Below, piece after piece: positions 15,006 through 18,372 of a stretch of 18,372 nucleotides of DNA; position 1 is the stretch's first letter, and the number at the start of each line of letters is the position of its first letter. The translations under genes and the position numbers were made by a program. The notes under the pieces are model-generated. The model was not told where the DNA came from, ran no database searches, and was given only the letters and a program-made list of their open reading frames with translations. The DNA comes from an uncultured Lachnospiraceae bacterium (GTDB taxonomy: Bacteria > Bacillota_A > Clostridia > Lachnospirales > Lachnospiraceae). The stretch lies in NCBI GenBank assembly GCA_905207905.1, contig CAJLNC010000050.1, forward strand, positions 1-18,372, read 5' to 3'.

Positions 15006-16373
15006 ATGGCTGAACAATTTTTATTGGCAATTGATGCCGGTACCGGAAGCGTAAGAGCCGTTCTCTTTGATCCGGAAGGGAATCAGGTTGGCTGCGTACA
15101 GCGGGAATGGGAACATAAAGAGGATCCCAGATATCCCGGAAGTATGGATTTTGACTGGGTTCACAACTGGAAACTAGCCAGCGAATGCGTGCGGGGCGTG
15201 ATCGCAGAAACAAAAATCAAACCGGAACAGATCCTGGCAGTCTCCACCACCTGCATGCGGGAAGGCATTGTGCTCTACGATAAAGATGGAAATGAGATCT
15301 GGGCCTGCGCCAATGTCGATGCCCGCAGCGATGATGAAGTAGGCAAGCTGATTCAGATGGACCCCCAGATGGAGAAGGAGATTTATTTAAAGAGCGGTCA
15401 GACCTACGCGCTGGGCGCACTGCCCAGACTTTTGTGGGTAAAAGAAAAAATGCCTGAGGTGTATGAAAAAACTGCCACAATTGGTATGTTTAATGACTGG
15501 CTCATCAAAAAACTTACGGGAGTTGAAGCCATTGAACCCAGCAACGGTTCCACCACCGGTATCTTTGATTTAAAGAGCCGATCCTGGGATGGTTCCATCA
15601 CCCGGAAATGCGGTTTGAAAGATGACATTTTCCCGCCGGTAATGGAGTGCGGCAGCGTCATTGCAACGGTAAATGAACAGGGCGCTTCTGACACCGGTCT
15701 TGCTGTGGGAACTGTATGCGGTGCCATTAACGGACTGATCCTTACAAAATTTACAGAGCTGCCTCCGATGATCGTCACTCTGGCAACTCAGATTATTTTC
15801 CGCGGTATTGCGGAGATCATTCTGGGAAGCGGCGGAAGTATTACCATGTCAAATCTGGACGGCTTCACTGCCATTGCAGGAAAGGTGGGACAGGTTCCCT
15901 ATATTCTGTTTCTGGTTGTGATCCTTGCAGTGGTCTTTGCCATTATCCTTGGCAAGAGTACTTTTGGACGAAGAGTTTACGCCATTGGAACCAATCGTCT
16001 TACTGCATATTATTCCGGCATTCATGTGCAGAAGATCCGCATGATCATTTATACAGTGATGGGAACGGTTTCCGGCCTTTGCGCTATTTTTCTTCTGTCC
16101 TCATCCTTCGGAGCCAATACCACAACAGGAAACGGTTTTGAGATGGACGCCATCGCCATGGCAGTGTTTGGAGGAATCTCTTCCACAGGCGGCAAAGGAA
16201 ATATTGCAGGAGGCGTGATTGCGGCATTTATTATCGTATGTCTCCGCGTAGGACTGGGACAGCAGAACGTCCATGCGCAGGTGATCCTTCTTATTATCGG
16301 AGCGCTTCTGATCGCGGCAGTTGCTCTTCCGAATATTATCGGACAGGTAAGAAGAACTGTAAAAAGTAAATAA
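15006..16373 (+). CDS. lsrK: Chimera: N-terminal LsrK (AI-2 kinase) fused in frame to C-terminal RbsC/LsrC-type permease
   Basis: Residues 1 to about 236 are the first half of LsrK. They contain the FGGY-kinase phosphate loop LAIDAGTGSVRAVLFD (7-22), SMDFD (46-50), CMREGIVLYDKDGNEIWACAN (83-103), PRLLWV (140-145) and PSNGSTTGIFDL (178-189). From about 233 onward the protein is the C-terminal two thirds of a sugar permease: GTVCGAINGLILTK (235-248), PPMIVTLATQIIFRG (253-267), FGRRVYAIGTN (320-330), AVFGGISSTGGKGNIAGG (386-403) and several membrane helices to 446. Intact LsrK is about 530 residues; its GGGD-Q region with the catalytic Asp and the ATP-binding second domain are missing. The permease lacks roughly its first 100 residues. 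The shared peptide LAVGT (232-236) marks the junction. AGGAGG lies 5 nt before the ATG. The product is probably inactive both as kinase and as transporter. Confidence 0.92.
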   Translation: MAEQFLLAIDAGTGSVRAVLFDPEGNQVGCVQREWEHKEDPRYPGSMDFDWVHNWKLASECVRGVIAETKIKPEQILAVSTTCMREGIVLYDKDGNEIWACANVDARSDDEVGKLIQMDPQMEKEIYLKSGQTYALGALPRLLWVKEKMPEVYEKTATIGMFNDWLIKKLTGVEAIEPSNGSTTGIFDLKSRSWDGSITRKCGLKDDIFPPVMECGSVIATVNEQGASDTGLAVGTVCGAINGLILTKFTELPPMIVTLATQIIFRGIAEIILGSGGSITMSNLDGFTAIAGKVGQVPYILFLVVILAVVFAIILGKSTFGRRVYAIGTNRLTAYYSGIHVQKIRMIIYTVMGTVSGLCAIFLLSSSFGANTTTGNGFEMDAIAMAVFGGISSTGGKGNIAGGVIAAFIIVCLRVGLGQQNVHAQVILLIIGALLIAAVALPNIIGQVRRTVKSK

Positions 16374-16451
16374 ATAATTGTAAAATCATGTGATATTTTT
16401 TAAAATGAAAGGTGCTGCTTTTTCTGAGAGGAGAGCAGTTCCAGATAAAAA

Positions 16452-16494
16452 TGCTGCAGCTTATGCAGCAGAAAAGTTACTGATCTCAGTAACT
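16452..16494 (+). promoter_or_regulatory. Two hairpins/palindrome in the leader of the binding-protein gene
   Basis: TGCTGCA-GCTTA-TGCAGCA (16452-16470) is a perfect 7-bp hairpin, and AGTTACTGATCTCAGTAACT (16475-16494) is a perfect palindrome with 9-nt arms. Neither is followed by a T-run. They lie 34-76 nt before the start codon in the 154-bp gap after the chimera. mRNA 5'-end stabilisation or processing of a highly expressed binding-protein message is one option, and an operator in the palindrome is another. Confidence 0.5.
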
Positions 16495-16527
16495 AAAAAC
16501 TATATTATTCCAAGGGAGGAAAACAAA

Positions 16528-17595
16528 ATGAACAAAAAAGTTATCAGCGCACTTCTTTGTGGAGCAATGGTTCTTGGTACAGTTTGCCCGGTTCTTGCAG
16601 CAGATGACAAAAAAGATGATACTAAGACAGAAGCAGCAGCTGGCGATTCCGCAAAAGACAAAAAGATCGCTCTGGTTGGTAAAGCAGCCGGTAACGCATT
16701 CTTCGAGATCGCAGCGAAATCTTTCCAGGAGACAGTAGAGGCTGAAGGCGGCGAGGTTCAGGTCGTTTATCCTGAGACAGCTACAGCTGATGCACAGATC
16801 AAGGTTCTTGACAACCTGATTTCCCAGGACTTCGATGCAATCTGTATTTCCGCTAACGATGTTAACGCTCTTCAGGCTAAGCTTGAGGAAGCTATGGATG
16901 AGGGAATCAAAGTATCTTCCTTCGACTCCGCACCGAACAAAGACAGCCGTGAGATTTTCGTAAACCAGGCTGGTACGAAAGAAGTTGCTCAGGCACTTAT
17001 GGATGCAGTTCTTGATATTTCCGGTGGTGAAGGACAGTTCGCTATCCTTTCCGCTACATCTCAGTCCGCTAACCAGAATGCATGGATCGACGCAATGAAG
17101 ACCATCATGGAAGGCGATGACAAATACAGCAAGCTTGAGCTTGTAGACGTTGTATACGGTGATGATGAGCCGCAGAAATCCACAGACCAGACAGCAGCTC
17201 TTCTTCAGAACTACAAGGATCTGAAGGTTATCTGCGCACCTACAACAGTTGGTATCGCAGCAGCAGCTAAATATCTTCAGGATAACGGATCTTCCTGCAA
17301 GCTGACCGGACTTGGACTTCCATCTGAGATGCAGGAGTACACAGGTGATGATGATTCTCATTCCTGCCCATACTTCTATCTGTGGGATATGCAGGGCCTT
17401 GGAAAACTCAGCGCTTACACAACAATCGCTCTGATCAACGGCGACATCACAGGTGCTAAAGATGACAAGTTCACAGCTGGTGACCTTGGCGACTACACAG
17501 TAACAGATGCTGATGACGGTGGTACAGAAGTTGTTCTTGGCGCACCTCTGAAATTCGATACAAGCAACATCGAGGAGATGGCTAAACTGTACTAA
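16528..17595 (+). CDS. Sugar ABC transporter substrate-binding protein (LsrB/RhaS-like)
   Basis: The 355-residue protein is a periplasmic-binding-protein type 1 receptor paralogous to LsrB. It has a signal peptide (1-24, ending VLA), a short acidic/Lys linker, then KIALVGKAAGNAFFEIAAKSF (start about 46) and the ligand-loop region DAICISANDVNALQ. At the position of the AI-2-binding Asp-Gln pair it has NQ (SANQNAW), so it more likely binds a sugar such as rhamnose than AI-2. No lipobox cysteine is placed correctly. The frame is open from 16390, but ATG 16528 has AGGGAGG with good spacing and starts the signal peptide. Codon use is strongly biased (GCT/GCA, GTT, AAA, AAC), suggesting high expression. 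No intact permease or ATPase gene for it lies in the window; the permease half of the chimera upstream is probably a remnant of its transporter. Confidence 0.88.
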   Translation: MNKKVISALLCGAMVLGTVCPVLAADDKKDDTKTEAAAGDSAKDKKIALVGKAAGNAFFEIAAKSFQETVEAEGGEVQVVYPETATADAQIKVLDNLISQDFDAICISANDVNALQAKLEEAMDEGIKVSSFDSAPNKDSREIFVNQAGTKEVAQALMDAVLDISGGEGQFAILSATSQSANQNAWIDAMKTIMEGDDKYSKLELVDVVYGDDEPQKSTDQTAALLQNYKDLKVICAPTTVGIAAAAKYLQDNGSSCKLTGLGLPSEMQEYTGDDDSHSCPYFYLWDMQGLGKLSAYTTIALINGDITGAKDDKFTAGDLGDYTVTDADDGGTEVVLGAPLKFDTSNIEEMAKLY

Positions 17596-17643
17596 TCAAT
17601 CCTCATATTGACTGTAATATTCATATGATAAATCCTTTCAGAG

Positions 17644-17672
17644 CAGGCGGGGTCTTTGGACTCCGCCTGTTT
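17644..17672 (+). terminator. Intrinsic terminator after the binding-protein gene
   Basis: CAGGCGGGGTC and the right arm GGACTCCGCCTG pair over 11 positions with one G-U pair, followed by a short T-run (TTTCTGTG). It lies about 50 nt after the stop codon and closes the lsrR-lsrK'-binding protein transcript. Confidence 0.7.
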
Positions 17673-17729
17673 CTGTGTGCAGAGACGTTGGAGGTTCTTT
17701 TGTGCAGATTTTTTATATGAGGATTTTAG

Positions 17730-17758
17730 TTGTGTGGATGTGACAGCAGTGCTAAAAT
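17730..17758 (+). promoter_or_regulatory. Extended -10 promoter of the AraC-family gene
   Basis: TAAAAT (17753-17758) is preceded by TGC, giving an extended -10, and a weak -35 TTGTGT lies 17 bases upstream. It lies 50 bp before the start codon of the regulator, beyond the preceding terminator. Confidence 0.45.
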
Positions 17759-17808
17759 GAGGATAAAGAGGAACAAAGAAAGAAGAAACGGATAAAGGAG
17801 AGGAAGGC

Positions 17809-18372
17809 ATGCAGCAGGCGCTACTGGATCAGCTGAGAAAGATCACAGAAGAAGAACGAAAGATCCTGGATGGAGAGGCAGAGGTGGACAGAGACCTTTA
17901 TACCTCCGGCAGGGACTTTACCGTGGACAGCGGAAAAATGCTGGAGGAAGGCCGGCTGATCGCGGTCCGTACCCATACCCGTTTTGTGCATTTTCCGGCA
18001 CACCGGCATAATTTCGTGGAAGTGCTCTATGTCTGCGAAGGCTCTCTGACTAACATCATTGATGGCAAAAAAGTCATCGTTAATAAGGGTGAGCTGCTTT
18101 TTCTCAACCAGTTTACGAAACATGAGATCCTGAAGGCTGGACAGAACGATATTGCCATTAACTTTATGGTGCTGCCGGAGTTTTTTGATGTGGCTTATTC
18201 CATGACCGGCAATGATAATATGCTGGCAGATTTTCTTGTGAATGTGCTCAGACAGGATGAGGAACGGGGAGAATATCTGCATTTTAAGGTGGCAGAGGTG
18301 CTACAGATCCAGAATCTTCTGGAAAACATCATCTATTCCCTGGTAAATGGAGCAGAGAACCGGGAACGGATT
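17809..18372 (+). CDS. AraC-family transcriptional regulator (partial, 3' end outside the window)
   Basis: Translation from ATG 17809 is open for 188 codons to the window edge. AAGGAG lies 8 nt upstream. The visible part is a helical N-terminal segment followed by a cupin-type sensor domain, with FPAHRHNFVEVLYVCEGSL (about 62-80), a DGKKVIVNKGELLFLNQ turn (about 85-101) and TKHEI. This is the N-terminal effector domain of AraC/XylS regulators. The two C-terminal helix-turn-helix motifs would lie beyond 18372. The adjacent sugar-binding protein suggests control of a carbohydrate pathway, possibly rhamnose, but the effector cannot be read from this part. It has its own promoter and follows a terminator. 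Confidence 0.82.
   Translation, partial: MQQALLDQLRKITEEERKILDGEAEVDRDLYTSGRDFTVDSGKMLEEGRLIAVRTHTRFVHFPAHRHNFVEVLYVCEGSLTNIIDGKKVIVNKGELLFLNQFTKHEILKAGQNDIAINFMVLPEFFDVAYSMTGNDNMLADFLVNVLRQDEERGEYLHFKVAEVLQIQNLLENIIYSLVNGAENRERI

Noticed and set aside
15768..16373. Independent translation of the permease half of the chimera
   Set aside because: The in-frame ATG in the PPMIV segment has no convincing ribosome binding site, and a permease starting there would lack several helices.
16486..17361. Minus-strand frame opposite the sugar-binding protein gene
   Set aside because: The biased codons of the real gene leave the complementary strand open. The predicted protein is Cys-rich and unlike known families.
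17821..18282. Minus-strand frame at the end of the window
   Set aside because: It is antisense to the AraC-family regulator, whose cupin motif and ribosome binding site are clear.
1..18372. CRISPR array, integrase or insertion-sequence transposase
   Set aside because: No regularly spaced direct repeats, transposase or integrase motifs were seen. The only candidate mobile units are the small palindromic elements.

Overview
The window looks like chromosomal DNA of a Gram-positive anaerobic Firmicute, most likely a gut Lachnospiraceae (Blautia/Ruminococcus-like). Strong AGGAGG-type ribosome binding sites precede nearly every gene, consensus -35/-10 promoters are easy to find, GC is moderate, and ArgG, LigA and RluF are all of the Firmicutes kind. 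The family assignment is inferred from sequence character, not from a search.

Layout. (1) 1-1470: argG on the plus strand, with a consensus promoter and an ARG-box-like operator. (2) 1699-6381, minus strand: a membrane-anchored SH3b protein, then rluF, ligA and an orphan NuoE-like [2Fe-2S] protein. The SH3b gene is separated from rluF by a 116-bp palindromic repeat. (3) 6479-7575, minus strand: tRNA-Arg(CCG) with its own promoter, and an AEC-family permease. (4) 7576-7925: a 350-bp gene-free stretch made of repeats, including a second, inverted copy of the 116-bp element. (5) 7926-16373: an autoinducer-2 (AI-2) uptake and processing locus. lsrA-lsrC-lsrD-lsrB-lsrF are on the minus strand, diverging from lsrR and a rearranged lsrK on the plus strand. 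(6) 16528-17595: a second sugar-type binding protein, followed by a terminator and the 5' part of an AraC-family regulator that runs off the window.

How the genes work together. LsrB/LsrA/LsrC/LsrD should bind and import AI-2. LsrK would phosphorylate it, phospho-AI-2 would release LsrR from the divergent promoter region, and LsrF performs the last thiolase step of degradation. lsrG is absent from this window.

The main discovery is that the kinase gene is not a normal kinase. Its first ~236 codons are LsrK, but the reading frame then passes without interruption into the C-terminal ~220 residues of an RbsC/LsrC-type sugar permease. The kinase catalytic Asp region and ATP-binding domain are missing, and so are the first ~100 residues of the permease. 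The simplest reading is an in-frame deletion that fused lsrK to the permease of a neighbouring ABC transporter. The transporter's binding-protein gene still lies just downstream, but no ATPase gene for it remains here. An assembly error is the main alternative. If the fusion is real, this strain keeps the AI-2 importer and LsrR but lacks the local kinase that makes the inducer.

Other points of interest are the pair of diverged palindromic elements with a covarying stem pair, a hairpin-dense lsrB-lsrF gap with two terminator-like structures in front of lsrF, and variant ligand-pocket residues in LsrB.
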